From positions 23,572 through 87,571 of the forward strand of contig PPHI01000031.1 in assembly GCA_002901265.1 (NCBI GenBank): a stretch of DNA of 64,000 bases, written 5' to 3'. Source of the stretch: Rhodopirellula baltica. GTDB lineage: Bacteria; Planctomycetota; Planctomycetia; Pirellulales; Pirellulaceae. The notes under the pieces are model-generated. The model did no database searches and was not told where the DNA came from. It saw only the letters and a program-made list of their open reading frames with translations. The position numbers were made by a program, and so were the translations under genes. This document shows, one piece after another, positions 9,941 through 19,117 of the stretch (within the stretch, counting starts at the first letter, position 1; each line of letters starts with the position of its first letter).

Positions 9941-10132
9941 GGCTCGTATTACTCTCGGCTGTTTTCCGTCATTGAACTCATTCGTCGCTGTCAATGCCCA
10001 ATCGTGAATCTGACCTTGTTTTTTTAATCGTAGAAGAACTATATCGAATATGGCAATCGGAAAACCGACTCTACATCTAGTCGTCTTCGATCGAAGCGGT
10101 CTTCTCTTTTCTTCCCACCGGTAGACTGTGTT

Positions 10133-11011
10133 ATGCGTTCTTTTGCTCGATCATCACGCGTCGCCGTCGTGTTGATGACTCTTTTCGGCTGGACCTCCCT
10201 CTTGGTCGCCGATCCCCCCGCCGTCAGCCACTCGCACGAGTTGGACGCGACCCCCGTCAGTTTTCGCAAGGCCGATTTGGATCTTCGAACTCATCCGATC
10301 GATCCGGCATTGCGATTGGCCGAAGAAAGCCTGAGGCACGTTCGGGCCAACGTCAACGATTACACAGCACTTTTCGCCAAACGATGCCGCGTTGACGGGA
10401 ACTTGCCACCCCTGCAATTCGCGCACCTGAAAATCAAAAATCGCAAAGTTGATTCGGGTCAGATGCTGGCGCCGATGAGCGTTTACCTGGATTATCTAAA
10501 ACCCAGCTCAGTCAAAGGCCGCGAAGTTATCTGGGTTGAGAACGAAAACGAAGGAAAAATCGTGGTCCATCAGGGCGGATTGGCTGGCCTGCTGACGCTT
10601 CACCTGGATCCCGAAGGTTCCCTGGCGATGCGCGGCCAGCGGTATTCGATCCGCTCGATCGGCATCGAGAATCTGCTCGAACAAATCATTGGCGTCGCCA
10701 AAGAAGACCGTTTGCACGGTGAGTGCTTTGTGGAAATCGATCCCGCCGCTCAACTGGGTAACCACCAGTGCACCCGCGTCACAATCACTCACCCCGAACC
10801 GCGAGATCACTTTCGATTTCACCAAGCGGTCGTGTTGTTCGATAACGACTTGAACATCCCGATTCGGTACTGTGCTTGGACTTGGCCGACGACGCCAGGC
10901 GGCAAACCGGTGCTGGACGAGGAGTACAACTACTTGCGAGTGGAAGTGAATACCGGGTTATCCGCAATCGATTTCGACCCCGCAAACCCCGACTATCGCT
11001 ACGCCGATTAG
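10133..11011 (+). CDS. Secreted DUF1571 protein
   Basis: A signal peptide (MRSFARSSRVAVVLMTLFGWTS) is followed by a domain matching the planctomycete DUF1571 family: LRLAEESLRHVRANVNDYTA, then YLKPSSVKGREVIW and a late YNYLRVEVN. The fold resembles outer-membrane lipoprotein-sorting proteins (LolA/LolB-like half-barrels), so binding of a lipid or hydrophobic partner is possible but unproven. It is transcribed divergently from the esterase gene across about 190 bases of AT-rich sequence likely to hold both promoters. Confidence 0.8.
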   Translation: MRSFARSSRVAVVLMTLFGWTSLLVADPPAVSHSHELDATPVSFRKADLDLRTHPIDPALRLAEESLRHVRANVNDYTALFAKRCRVDGNLPPLQFAHLKIKNRKVDSGQMLAPMSVYLDYLKPSSVKGREVIWVENENEGKIVVHQGGLAGLLTLHLDPEGSLAMRGQRYSIRSIGIENLLEQIIGVAKEDRLHGECFVEIDPAAQLGNHQCTRVTITHPEPRDHFRFHQAVVLFDNDLNIPIRYCAWTWPTTPGGKPVLDEEYNYLRVEVNTGLSAIDFDPANPDYRYAD

Positions 11012-11029
11012 CCCGGTCGAACGCTGCAC

Positions 11030-11063
11030 GCTGGAGTCTAGGCTTTAGCCGATTTTTCTCTCC
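11030..11063. repeat. Dispersed intergenic repeat, copy 1 (CTGGAGTCTAGGCTTTAGCC)
   Basis: The block GCTGGAGTCTAGGCTTTAGCC plus GAT and a pyrimidine run recurs almost unchanged at 15152 and 15261. All copies are intergenic and immediately downstream of a stop codon or of another copy. No coding potential. Likely a REP-like element of this genome. Confidence 0.75.
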
Positions 11064-11201
11064 TCACACTCGTTACAAGGCTCCGGCCTTGTGACGTACT
11101 GGATGCAGGCTCTGCCTGCCGCAGACTGGGGCGGATGCATGGTCAGGCGGGAGCCTGAAAGACATCGTGTGACGAGGCGGGAGCCTCGTCACAAGGCTTC
11201 C
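11064..11201. repeat. Cluster of short hairpin-forming repeats
   Basis: The stretch contains CAAGGCTCCGGCCTTG, CAGGCTCTGCCTG and two 'GGCGGGAGCCTG'-type hairpins, one reading GAGGCGGGAGCCTC. These are short GC-rich inverted repeats in tandem between two convergent genes. They look like REP/BIME-type DNA and may also act as transcript ends. Confidence 0.55.
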
Positions 11202-12026
11202 CTAGGTCTCGGCGACTTCGCTTTCCCAGGGGTCGACCCAATCTTGCCAGTGGTCGAGATAGGCTTCGTACGCTTTGCAGTCGCAGGCCGCGTCTTCGAT
11301 CCACTTCTTCGTTGATGCAACCAGTTCGACTTCGCGCTCCAGCGTCAGCTTGCCGTGCAGCACCATCGCGCGAAGGAACACAAAGTAGGTGTCCAACACA
11401 TCGCAGCGACAATAATCGCTGATTCCGACCAAGTCGCCGTCATCGTATTGCTGCTGCACCTGATCGCCGGTCACCGACATCTTTCCAGGCTTGGCCAGCA
11501 TTTTGGTTGCGAGGTTCAGCCCGCCATTAAAGCGAACGGCGCTAAAGTTGGTCAGCAAGTCCTGCAGGTCCAAGTGCGAATCGACGCTGTAGCGATTGCG
11601 GGGCGAACGATACCCTTCGTTGGAGAACCAAGCGGGGATCGAAATGCCGTATCGGAACGCGGCGAGCTCCATCAACGGCAGGTCAAACGAACGCCCGTTG
11701 AACGTCACCCATTGCGGTCGCTTGTAAACTTCCCAGCCTTTCCAGAAGTGTGCGGTGATCACGTGGCTGCGGAAGGTCGGTTCGTCCAGTGACACCACGT
11801 CGATCAAACCGAAGTTGCGATCGACTTTGGCAATCACCACCGAGATCGGAACTTGGAAGGTGTGCGGAATGAATGTCGTTCCCTTTTCTTCCATCAATTC
11901 GTCTTGGTATCGCTTGATCGCGTCACTCGGTGACAGCGATTCGCCCGGATAACGGACTTTGGCAATCAGGTTGCCATCGGCGATACTTTCGCAATCGAAT
12001 ACTAAATGGGAAACTTCTTCAGGCAT
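11202..12026 (-). CDS. Predicted 3'-5' exonuclease, PolB-like (DEDD superfamily)
   Basis: 274 residues with the three exonuclease motifs in order: Exo I in LVFDCESIA (D11, E13), Exo II in TFNGRSFDLPL, and Exo III as YCRCDVLDTYFVF, where the D four residues from Y fits the DEDDy class. The family is the stand-alone 'predicted 3'-5' exonuclease related to PolB' group, of unclear physiological role in DNA or RNA processing. The full domain is present with intact acidic residues. A 35-residue C-terminal tail is rich in W and acidic residues. Confidence 0.85.
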   Translation of the reverse strand: MPEEVSHLVFDCESIADGNLIAKVRYPGESLSPSDAIKRYQDELMEEKGTTFIPHTFQVPISVVIAKVDRNFGLIDVVSLDEPTFRSHVITAHFWKGWEVYKRPQWVTFNGRSFDLPLMELAAFRYGISIPAWFSNEGYRSPRNRYSVDSHLDLQDLLTNFSAVRFNGGLNLATKMLAKPGKMSVTGDQVQQQYDDGDLVGISDYCRCDVLDTYFVFLRAMVLHGKLTLEREVELVASTKKWIEDAACDCKAYEAYLDHWQDWVDPWESEVAET

Positions 12027-12223
12027 CCAAATCCACCGAGTCCTTCGCCGGAATCACGTTATTTGACCAAGGTTTGTCCATTGCCATCATATCCGCGTCC
12101 CGTGCATAAGATAGGCGGGCAGCGTTTTTGGCTTGACTCGCCATTGTGCCGCATCCCAGTGCTCCCGACCAGCAAAACACTTGGCTTCGGCCAGCAAACA
12201 TCCCCTGACCTGTGCAAATCACC

Positions 12224-13471
12224 ATGATCCAAATCAATCGTCAGCGACTCTTGGAACGCTTTCTGAAATACGTCCAGGTGGGGACCACCGCGAACCCCAA
12301 GAGCGATCAGTACCCCAGCACCGAATGCCAGCGTGACCTGGGCAAGATCCTGGCCCAAGAGTTGGTTGACATGGGTGCGAGTGACGTTCGCCAAGACGAA
12401 CACGGTTTGGTTTATGCGACGATCCCGTCGAACGTCAAAGCGGACCACGCGCCCGTCGTCGCACTGCTGGCCCATGTTGACACCTCGCCTGACGCACCTG
12501 GTCATTCGGTTCGTCCGCAGGTCATCGAGTCCTATCCTGGTGGCAACATTCCACTTGAAAGCGGCGAGGTAATCACTCCCGATGCGTGCCCGGATTTGAA
12601 AGAGTTGGTTGGCAAGACGCTGATCACCACCGACGGCACGACGCTGCTTGGCGGCGATGACAAAGCCGGCGTCGCGATCATCGCCGAACTAGCCCAAACG
12701 CTGCTCGAAAATCCACAACTGTTGCACGGTGATTTGAAAGTCGTCTTTACTTGCGATGAGGAGATCGGACACGGGACCGACAAGATCGACTTGCAAGCTC
12801 TTGCCGCCGATGTCGCGTACACGCTTGACGGTGGTGGCGAAGGCATCATCGACGTCGAAACGTTTTCGGCGGATGGTGCGACGGTCAAATTCATCGGCGA
12901 CAGCATTCACCCCGCGATCGCCAAAGACCGCATGATCAATGCACTGCGAGGCGCGGCAGATTTTATCGCCGCATTGCCGCGGGAAACCGACACGCCCGAG
13001 ACGACCGCCGGTCGACAAGGCTTTATCCATGCCAATACGATCGTCGGTCAAGTCGCCGAAGTCACCGTGGATTTGATTCTGCGTTCGTTCGATACCGATG
13101 ACTTGGGCGGATACGCTGATCAGCTTCGTAAAATCGCTGCCCAAGTTGAAAGCGACTGGCCGGGATTAAAAGTTGTCGTCGAAGTCCGCAAACAATATCG
13201 CAACTTGGGCGAAGGCTTGGCCAACCTTCCACAATCGATCGATCTCGCCGTCAAAGCGTTCAAGAATCTAGGTCGACCCTTCAAAAAGGAAATCATCCGT
13301 GGCGGGACCGACGGCAGCGTACTGACCGAAAAAGGCTTGCCAACACCCAACCTATCCAGCGGACAACACAACATCCACAGCGTTCGTGAATTCGCTTGCT
13401 TGGACGAAATGGTCGCCGCCACCGAACACTTGGTCGAACTGTTGAAACTGTGGTCCGACGAGCGACTGTAG
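12224..13471 (+). CDS. pepT: Peptidase T (tripeptide aminopeptidase)
   Basis: M20-family zinc aminopeptidase that removes the N-terminal residue from tripeptides in the cytoplasm. Co-catalytic zinc ligands are visible: HVDTSPD, LLGGDDKAG (bridging Asp), FTCDEEIGHG (general base Glu and ligand), YTLDGGGEG, and the final His in SSGQHNIHS. The length of about 415 residues is normal for PepT. The ATG at 12224 (MIQINRQRLLERF) matches the usual N-terminus better than the ATG four codons upstream. Confidence 0.93.
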   Translation: MIQINRQRLLERFLKYVQVGTTANPKSDQYPSTECQRDLGKILAQELVDMGASDVRQDEHGLVYATIPSNVKADHAPVVALLAHVDTSPDAPGHSVRPQVIESYPGGNIPLESGEVITPDACPDLKELVGKTLITTDGTTLLGGDDKAGVAIIAELAQTLLENPQLLHGDLKVVFTCDEEIGHGTDKIDLQALAADVAYTLDGGGEGIIDVETFSADGATVKFIGDSIHPAIAKDRMINALRGAADFIAALPRETDTPETTAGRQGFIHANTIVGQVAEVTVDLILRSFDTDDLGGYADQLRKIAAQVESDWPGLKVVVEVRKQYRNLGEGLANLPQSIDLAVKAFKNLGRPFKKEIIRGGTDGSVLTEKGLPTPNLSSGQHNIHSVREFACLDEMVAATEHLVELLKLWSDERL

Positions 13472-13567
13472 TTGTCAACGCAACCGCTGCTCTGGCAAAC
13501 AACCTTTCCTCTCATCTGATCACGCTTTGAATCCCTGCACGACTGCAGGTTGCTACCGACACGCGCC

Positions 13568-14554
13568 ATGAAAGTTCGTACCTCGCCGCCAGCCAAGCTG
13601 AACCTGTTCCTCGAGATCCCTGCCAAGCGAAACGACGGTTATCACGAAATCGACACTGTGATGACAGCAATCGATTTGCGTGATGAGCTGACGGTGGAGT
13701 CGATTCCTGAACCCGTCATCGAACTGAGTGCAAGTTGGTTGCCTTCATTCGAAGACGTTGCTGGTGAGTTGGGTTTGGAACCGAATGGGGAAGCCGCACA
13801 GCAATTGCTTGGAATCCCAACCGACGATCGCAATTTAGTCGTTCGTGCTTTGGAAGCATTTCGACGCCAGTTCGCCATCGAAGGTGGATTTCGTGTTCAA
13901 CTCAAGAAACGGATCCCGGCGGGCGCTGGCATGGGGGGCGCAAGTAGCGACGCGGCGCACGCGATCAGTTGTGCTGCCGCGATTCATGGCAAAGCCGACG
14001 AACACGCGGTGTTGCATGAGCTTGCCGCATCAATCGGAAGCGACGTACCGTTTTTCTTGCCATTGGCTGCGGATGCACTGCCTGAGCCGGCGGTGTGGGC
14101 GTGTCATGCGTCGGGGCGTGGTGAGATCCTTCGGCCGGTTAACATGCGCACAGATCTCCACTTTGTCGTCGGCTATCCCTGTGCGAGCCTACCGACAATT
14201 GATGTTTATCGCAGGCTTCGAGTACCGCAACAGCCGATGACATCCACAGGGTTAATCGCTGCGCTGGACCACGGTCAAGTTGATGGATTATCAACCACGA
14301 TGATGAATCGGCTGAGTGAACCGGCGTTAGAAATTCTGCCCGAGCTGAGTGAATTGTTGGAATCACTGTGGCAATCTGGACTCCAACCGTGTCAACTAAC
14401 CGGTAGCGGGTCGGCATGTTTCGGGATAGCGCGTGATGCAGAGCACGCACAACAGGCTTTCGAACAGCTTCGAGCGATTCATTCAGCACCGACCTTATGG
14501 CGAGCAACACGGAGTGTTTCTGCGGCCGCATCAATTGAGTTCGATCCGAGTTAA
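13568..14554 (+). CDS. ispE: 4-diphosphocytidyl-2-C-methyl-D-erythritol kinase
   Basis: GHMP kinase of the MEP isoprenoid pathway, phosphorylating CDP-methylerythritol at the 2-hydroxyl. The N-terminus SPPAKLNLFLEIPAKRNDGY and the ATP loop PAGAGMGGASSDAA are diagnostic. ASIGSDVPFFL and LTGSGSACFG follow in the expected order. The start ATG (MKVRTSPPAK) is taken because conserved sequence begins at once. Its length of 328 residues is slightly above typical. It lies 30 bases upstream of spoVG, the same neighbourhood found near ispE in Firmicutes. Confidence 0.94.
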   Translation: MKVRTSPPAKLNLFLEIPAKRNDGYHEIDTVMTAIDLRDELTVESIPEPVIELSASWLPSFEDVAGELGLEPNGEAAQQLLGIPTDDRNLVVRALEAFRRQFAIEGGFRVQLKKRIPAGAGMGGASSDAAHAISCAAAIHGKADEHAVLHELAASIGSDVPFFLPLAADALPEPAVWACHASGRGEILRPVNMRTDLHFVVGYPCASLPTIDVYRRLRVPQQPMTSTGLIAALDHGQVDGLSTTMMNRLSEPALEILPELSELLESLWQSGLQPCQLTGSGSACFGIARDAEHAQQAFEQLRAIHSAPTLWRATRSVSAAASIEFDPS

Positions 14555-14584
14555 AGCGCCGACATCAGAGAGGGAGTGAAGATT

Positions 14585-15148
14585 GTGGAAATCACGGAGA
14601 TCCGAATCAAACTCATGGAGTCATCCGAAGATCGACTGCGTGCGTTTTGTTCCATCACCATCGATGGATGCTTTGTCGTTCGCGACTTGAAAATCATCGA
14701 TGGCTCGAACGGCCCTTTCGTCGCCATGCCCAGCCGCAAGTTGACCGGTCATTGTGATCGATGTCATCAAAAGAATCACTTGCGTGCCAACTATTGCAAT
14801 CATTGCGGTGCGAAGCTTTCGTTTGACAGCGACGGTGCGCTCGATTCACCACAAAAGCTGTATGCCGATGTGGCCCATCCGATTAACAGCGGTTGTCGCG
14901 AACTGATCCAAGACGCGGTGATCGAAGAGTTCGAAATTGAACTCAGCCGATACAACCAACCCGGGTATCGGTCGCGCTACGACGATGATTTCGGTGACGC
15001 CGGCGAAGATGTCGAAACCGCGTTCATCGACCAAGCTCACAAATCGCCGAACGCGCCCAAGCAACGCACCGAAGAACCAAAACTGGACAAGCAAGTCGCC
15101 AATCCCGCCAGCGACGACAACGACCAGTTCGGAGCCGGCATTTTCTAG
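14585..15148 (+). CDS. spoVG: SpoVG family protein with inserted zinc ribbon
   Basis: The N-terminus ([11 protein letters not shown], then [20 protein letters not shown] and [10 protein letters not shown]) is the SpoVG fold, a small nucleic-acid-binding regulator in other bacteria. Unlike canonical SpoVG, about residues 57-75 contain a four-Cys zinc ribbon, [19 protein letters not shown], between the core strands and the usual HPIN/R-E-IxxAV helix. The C-terminal 60 residues are acidic and low-complexity. The GTG at 14585 is chosen because GGGAG lies eight bases upstream and the protein then starts like other SpoVG proteins. A GTG at 14576 would overlap that ribosome site. Confidence 0.85.
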   Translation: MEITEIRIKLMESSEDRLRAFCSITIDGCFVVRDLKIIDGSNGPFVAMPSRKLTGHCDRCHQKNHLRANYCNHCGAKLSFDSDGALDSPQKLYADVAHPINSGCRELIQDAVIEEFEIELSRYNQPGYRSRYDDDFGDAGEDVETAFIDQAHKSPNAPKQRTEEPKLDKQVANPASDDNDQFGAGIF

Positions 15149-15151
15149 CCC

Positions 15152-15185
15152 GCTGGAGTCTAGGCTTTAGCCGATCTTTCTCTCG
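15152..15185. repeat. Dispersed intergenic repeat, copy 2 (CTGGAGTCTAGGCTTTAGCC)
   Basis: Begins three bases after the spoVG stop. Identical to copy 1 in the 20-base core and followed by the same GATC/T pyrimidine tract. Confidence 0.75.
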
Positions 15186-15260
15186 GCTCTACCGCCACGC
15201 ACCAACCTCGAAACCACTCAACCGCTCGCTATCGCGAATGCGGCTGATTGGGGCATCCGC

Positions 15261-15294
15261 GCTGGAGTCTAGGCTTTAGCCGATCTTTCCCTCC
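15261..15294. repeat. Dispersed intergenic repeat, copy 3 (CTGGAGTCTAGGCTTTAGCC)
   Basis: Third copy, 109 bases after copy 2 and in the same orientation. The spacer between them shows no gene. Confidence 0.75.
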
Positions 15295-15378
15295 CCACCC
15301 CCATCTAAATCACCCACACCCACACGAAAGTCTGGACGTCACGGCGCCCTCCTGCTAAAAGCTCGTCCGGGGTTTGAC

Positions 15379-15493
15379 GGCCTGCTGATTTTCAAATTCG
15401 TTCTCTCCCAAGGGCGCTTTCTGCTCCGCGAAAGCAGTAGAAGAAAACGCTACTTTCGCGGAACGAAAGACGACACTCGAAAATCAACCAGCC
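15379..15493. repeat. MITE-like 115-bp element with terminal inverted repeats, copy A
   Basis: Ends GGCCTGCTGATTTTCAAA and (reverse) GGCTGGTTGATTTTCGAG are imperfect inverted repeats. The interior holds a second inverted pair around CGCGAAAG. The reverse complement of the whole element aligns end to end with 31109-31221. No coding potential. It lies just upstream of the ABC transporter gene. Confidence 0.7.
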
Positions 15494-15512
15494 GTTCACC
15501 CTAATGACTTGA

Positions 15513-17510
15513 TTGCTAGCAACAACGCCCACAGTGACCATGGATGGCTCGGTGACCAGCCCCTTCGCACGTGTACTTCGTCTCGCCGTCCGCCGCTGGT
15601 GGGCCCTGATCGGGATCGTCCTTTCTTCACTGGCGATCGCGGTGTTGTGGAGCGCGAACATCAGCGCGGTCTTGCCGATGGTCGACATCGTCTTTGCCGG
15701 CAAATCGGTCGCCCAGTATGTCGACGAAACGATTGAGACGAACGAACAGCGGGCCGTCGAAATCCGCGAATTGTTGGCAACGGACAGTCACGAATCGCCA
15801 AGCGAACTGCAAACGGAATTGGAACGCGCGACCTCTCGCGCGGAGTGGTATGCGTTGGCGAAACCGTATGTCGACGCGTACGCACCACGAACCGCATTCG
15901 GGACGTTGTTGGCGATTCTGACGTTCTTGGTGGTGGGAACGGCACTGAAGTTGATCGCGCTGGTCGCCAACATGATGTGGGTTCAATACGTCGCCGGTCG
16001 GACTTCGATCGACCTCCGTGAACTGTTCTTTCGCAAAGCACTCCACCTGGACTTAGATAACTTTGGCGAGAACGGTTCGGCGGATTTGACCGCTCGCCTG
16101 ACCAATGACGTTTCGCTGGTCAACAACGGTGTCGCGACGTTGCTCGGCAAGATGACACGTGAGCCGCTGAAGATGATCGCATGCTTGTGCGGCGCCGCGA
16201 TCGTGTGCTCACGCTTGCTGTTGTTGGTGATGATCGTGATGCCGATTCTGGCCATCGTGATGTCGAAGCTCAGCCGCGCGATCCGCCGCGCCAGCCGCCG
16301 GGCGATGGAAGAGATGAGTCAACTTTATGGCATGCTGAACGATTCGTTCTCGGGGATCCGCTTGATCAAAGCGTCGAACACCCAGGCGTTCGAACGCGCC
16401 CGCCTGCGCCGTGGCAGCCTCGCGTATTACTACCGCAGCATGAAGATGGAGTTTTACAACACGCTGGCACGTGGCACGACCGAGATGATGGGGATCACCA
16501 CGGTCTCGCTTGCGATCTTGGCCGGTGGCTATCTCGTACTGACCAAACAAACGCATCTGTTCGGGCTGCGGATCACCACCGAACCGCTTCAACAAGGCGA
16601 AGTGTTCTTGTTCTTTAGCTTCCTGATCGGTGCGTCCGATCCGGCTCGCAAGCTGGCCGACGTATGGAGCGGCTTGCAACGTGGCATCGCCGCATCCAAT
16701 CGTGTGATGGAAATCATCGACCAGGACGTACGCGTGCAAGATCCCGTGTCGGCAAAGACGGTCGCACGCCCCCACTCGCACATCCGCTTCGACGACGTCC
16801 AGTTCCAATATTCGTCTGGCCCGCAAGTCCTGCGTGGCATCGACCTCACGATTCCACACGGGGAAACCGTCGCGATCGTTGGCCCCAACGGCAGCGGAAA
16901 GAGCACGATCATCAGCTTGCTGTGCCGATTTGATGATCCACAATCAGGACAGGTGTTGCTGAACGACGTCCCGATCAACGAGATGCGTACGCGAGACCTG
17001 CGGAAACGGATCGCGCTGGTCACGCAACGCACCGTGATCTTTGAAGACACGATCGAGAACAACATCCGCTACGGTTGCCCGGGCGCAAGTTTGGACGAAG
17101 TGATCCACGCCGCCAAGCTTGCCTTTGCCGATGACTTCATTTGCAAGAAGACGCCGGACGGGTACCAAACGCTGCTGGGCGTGGATGGCATGCGTCTGTC
17201 CGGTGGGCAGATGCAACGGATCGCACTCGCACGCGCGTTCCTGAGAAATCCTGACATCCTGATCTTGGACGAAGCGACCAGCCAAATCGACTTGGAAAGC
17301 GAACAGCTGATCCACGAAGCACTTCGCAAATTCTTGGTCGGCCGCACCGGCGTGATGATCACCCACCGGTCCAGCACCCTCGCGATGGCGGATCGGATCG
17401 TGGTGATCGAACAAGGGCGTGTCGCGGCCGCCGGCGATCACGCCCATTTGGTAGACCAAAACCGTTTCTATCGCAGCCTTTGCGGATCCGAAGTCCGCGA
17501 GGTCGCTTGA
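15513..17510 (+). CDS. ABC exporter, fused permease and ATPase (MsbA-like)
   Basis: Half-transporter of 665 residues. TM helices near residues 25-50, 125-150 and 215-245 belong to the exporter type I fold. There is an unusually long, Glu-rich periplasmic loop between the first two (about 65-115). The nucleotide-binding domain has Walker A GPNGSGKST, Q-loop VTQRT, signature LSGGQMQR, Walker B ILILDEATS and H-loop ITHR. It likely works as a homodimer exporting a lipid or drug. The start is uncertain: TTG at 15513 or ATG at 15540, the latter giving MDGSVTSPFARVL. Confidence 0.88.
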   Translation: MLATTPTVTMDGSVTSPFARVLRLAVRRWWALIGIVLSSLAIAVLWSANISAVLPMVDIVFAGKSVAQYVDETIETNEQRAVEIRELLATDSHESPSELQTELERATSRAEWYALAKPYVDAYAPRTAFGTLLAILTFLVVGTALKLIALVANMMWVQYVAGRTSIDLRELFFRKALHLDLDNFGENGSADLTARLTNDVSLVNNGVATLLGKMTREPLKMIACLCGAAIVCSRLLLLVMIVMPILAIVMSKLSRAIRRASRRAMEEMSQLYGMLNDSFSGIRLIKASNTQAFERARLRRGSLAYYYRSMKMEFYNTLARGTTEMMGITTVSLAILAGGYLVLTKQTHLFGLRITTEPLQQGEVFLFFSFLIGASDPARKLADVWSGLQRGIAASNRVMEIIDQDVRVQDPVSAKTVARPHSHIRFDDVQFQYSSGPQVLRGIDLTIPHGETVAIVGPNGSGKSTIISLLCRFDDPQSGQVLLNDVPINEMRTRDLRKRIALVTQRTVIFEDTIENNIRYGCPGASLDEVIHAAKLAFADDFICKKTPDGYQTLLGVDGMRLSGGQMQRIALARAFLRNPDILILDEATSQIDLESEQLIHEALRKFLVGRTGVMITHRSSTLAMADRIVVIEQGRVAAAGDHAHLVDQNRFYRSLCGSEVREVA

Positions 17511-17520
17511 TGCTTGCTGC

Positions 17521-17976
17521 TTAACGACGAGTCGCTTTGCCGTCGATCGTGTTCGAATCGTTGAACGGCTGACGCGCGGGGCTTTCGAAAAAGCTGCTGC
17601 GGATTTGCACGTTTTTGAAACCGGCAAAGTATCGCGACAGCACGGTCTTGCGAATGAAGTCACGGCCGACCGGGACCAACAACAGGAATCCGACGGCGTC
17701 GGTGATCATCCCCGGCGTCAGCAACAGTGCGGCGGCAAAGACGATCATCAAACCGTCTTGAATCTCACGACTCGGCACCCGGCCTTCGCCCAACGCGTTG
17801 TGAAATTTCTGCCACGCCATCAGGCCTTCGCGTTTGGCCAAGTAGGACCCCAGGACGCCTGTCGAAATCACGACCAGGAACGTCGCACCGGCACTGGTCG
17901 CGTGAGCCAACTGCAAAAGCAAATACAGCTCTACCAGTGGAACGAAGATAAACAGTAAAAGCAGTCGGAATAACAT
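17521..17976 (-). CDS. fxsA: FxsA family membrane protein
   Basis: 151 residues with two long hydrophobic segments at the N-terminus (LLLLFIFVPLVELYLLLQL and TFLVVISTGVLGSYLAKREG). A third follows (MIVFAAALLLTPGMITDAVGFLLLVP), the hallmark FxsA pattern with the conserved PG-T-D loop. FxsA of E. coli interferes with F-exclusion of phage T7; the physiological role elsewhere is unknown. Convergent with the ABC exporter. Confidence 0.88.
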   Translation of the reverse strand: MLFRLLLLFIFVPLVELYLLLQLAHATSAGATFLVVISTGVLGSYLAKREGLMAWQKFHNALGEGRVPSREIQDGLMIVFAAALLLTPGMITDAVGFLLLVPVGRDFIRKTVLSRYFAGFKNVQIRSSFFESPARQPFNDSNTIDGKATRR

Positions 17977-18128
17977 CTTTGTCCCTCGGGACGGGGTTCA
18001 GGCATCTTGTTGGCCGCGGGTGCCATCCTGACAAACGCCCACACGATTCGCTTCAAATTGCGAATTCCGTGCCGAACGCGTTTTTGGGGAGCGAATTCCG
18101 TCAAACGACTCGCGATGCCAGGACGGTC

Positions 18129-19085
18129 ATGACTGCTGAAACGCTTCACCTGCCCAACCACCCTGGGGTGCATTGTCACCTCTGGCAACGCCGCAATGGG
18201 CCGGACACTTGCCAGATGGGGACCGTCATCGCCCTGCACGGGCTCGGCGATCACGGCGCCAGGTTTGACGACCTCGCCGCTAAGCTGCTCGACGAACGGT
18301 GGGCGGTCGCCGCCATCGACTTTCCCGGCCATGGTCGGTCTGCGGGCCGACACGGGGCATGCATCCCTTACGACACGTTGCTGGGCATGGTCGCTGACCT
18401 GCGGCAACAGCTTTGTGATCGACTGGGGTGTCAGCGTCACGTCTTGCTGGGGCACAGCATGGGCGGCAACTTGGCAGTCAATTATACGTTACGACAACAT
18501 GAGTTCGCCGCGGCAGGATTGCCTGACCTGAACGGCTTGGTTCTGCTCGCACCGCTATTCCGACCGCCGCAGCCCCTGGACCGAACTCAACTGTTGGCCG
18601 CTTGGATGACCGGCTATTTGGTACCGTGGATTCGGATGGGCCAAACGCCAGACATCACCCAGCTCACCAATGATCCGAACGCCGTCCGGCAGTTTCGAAA
18701 CGACCCGCTGCAGCACTCGCGCATCTCGCTGTACAACGCAACCCAGCTACTGGCGCAAGGCCGTTTTGCACTCGATCATGCATCTGAATTGACGACGCCG
18801 ACTATGGTCATCGTCGGCGACCAAGATGCGTTGATCGATCGCACCGCATGCCAGCACTTCGTCATGCGTGCAGGTGAGTTTGCCACATTCGTTGAGTGGC
18901 CAAACGCCCTACATGATTTGCTGCATGATGTCGACGGCGACAGAGTTGGCCGGCAGATCGCCGGGTGGATCTCGCGGCGGTGCAGCGGCCAGGGAGCTGC
19001 TTCATCGGATGGCATCGGAGATCGCGAATCAAGCGGTTATCATGAAAGGGCAACGATCCCGTTTTCGAGATCGATGATCGCCTAG
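18129..19085 (+). CDS. Alpha/beta hydrolase, monoacylglycerol-lipase-like
   Basis: Visible motifs: ALHGLGDHGARF (oxyanion strand), DFPGHGRSAG, nucleophile elbow GHSMGGN, acid VGDQDALID and catalytic His in NALHDLLHD. The spacing matches the lysophospholipase/monoacylglycerol lipase group (PldB-like). About 318 residues from the ATG at 18129 (MTAETLHLPNHP); the frame is open far upstream but that part lacks conserved sequence. The last 35 residues after the domain are polar and probably disordered. Confidence 0.85.
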   Translation: MTAETLHLPNHPGVHCHLWQRRNGPDTCQMGTVIALHGLGDHGARFDDLAAKLLDERWAVAAIDFPGHGRSAGRHGACIPYDTLLGMVADLRQQLCDRLGCQRHVLLGHSMGGNLAVNYTLRQHEFAAAGLPDLNGLVLLAPLFRPPQPLDRTQLLAAWMTGYLVPWIRMGQTPDITQLTNDPNAVRQFRNDPLQHSRISLYNATQLLAQGRFALDHASELTTPTMVIVGDQDALIDRTACQHFVMRAGEFATFVEWPNALHDLLHDVDGDRVGRQIAGWISRRCSGQGAASSDGIGDRESSGYHERATIPFSRSMIA

Positions 19086-19117
19086 AGAGACCATTGAAAC
19101 AGAGTGCCTGTGAAACC

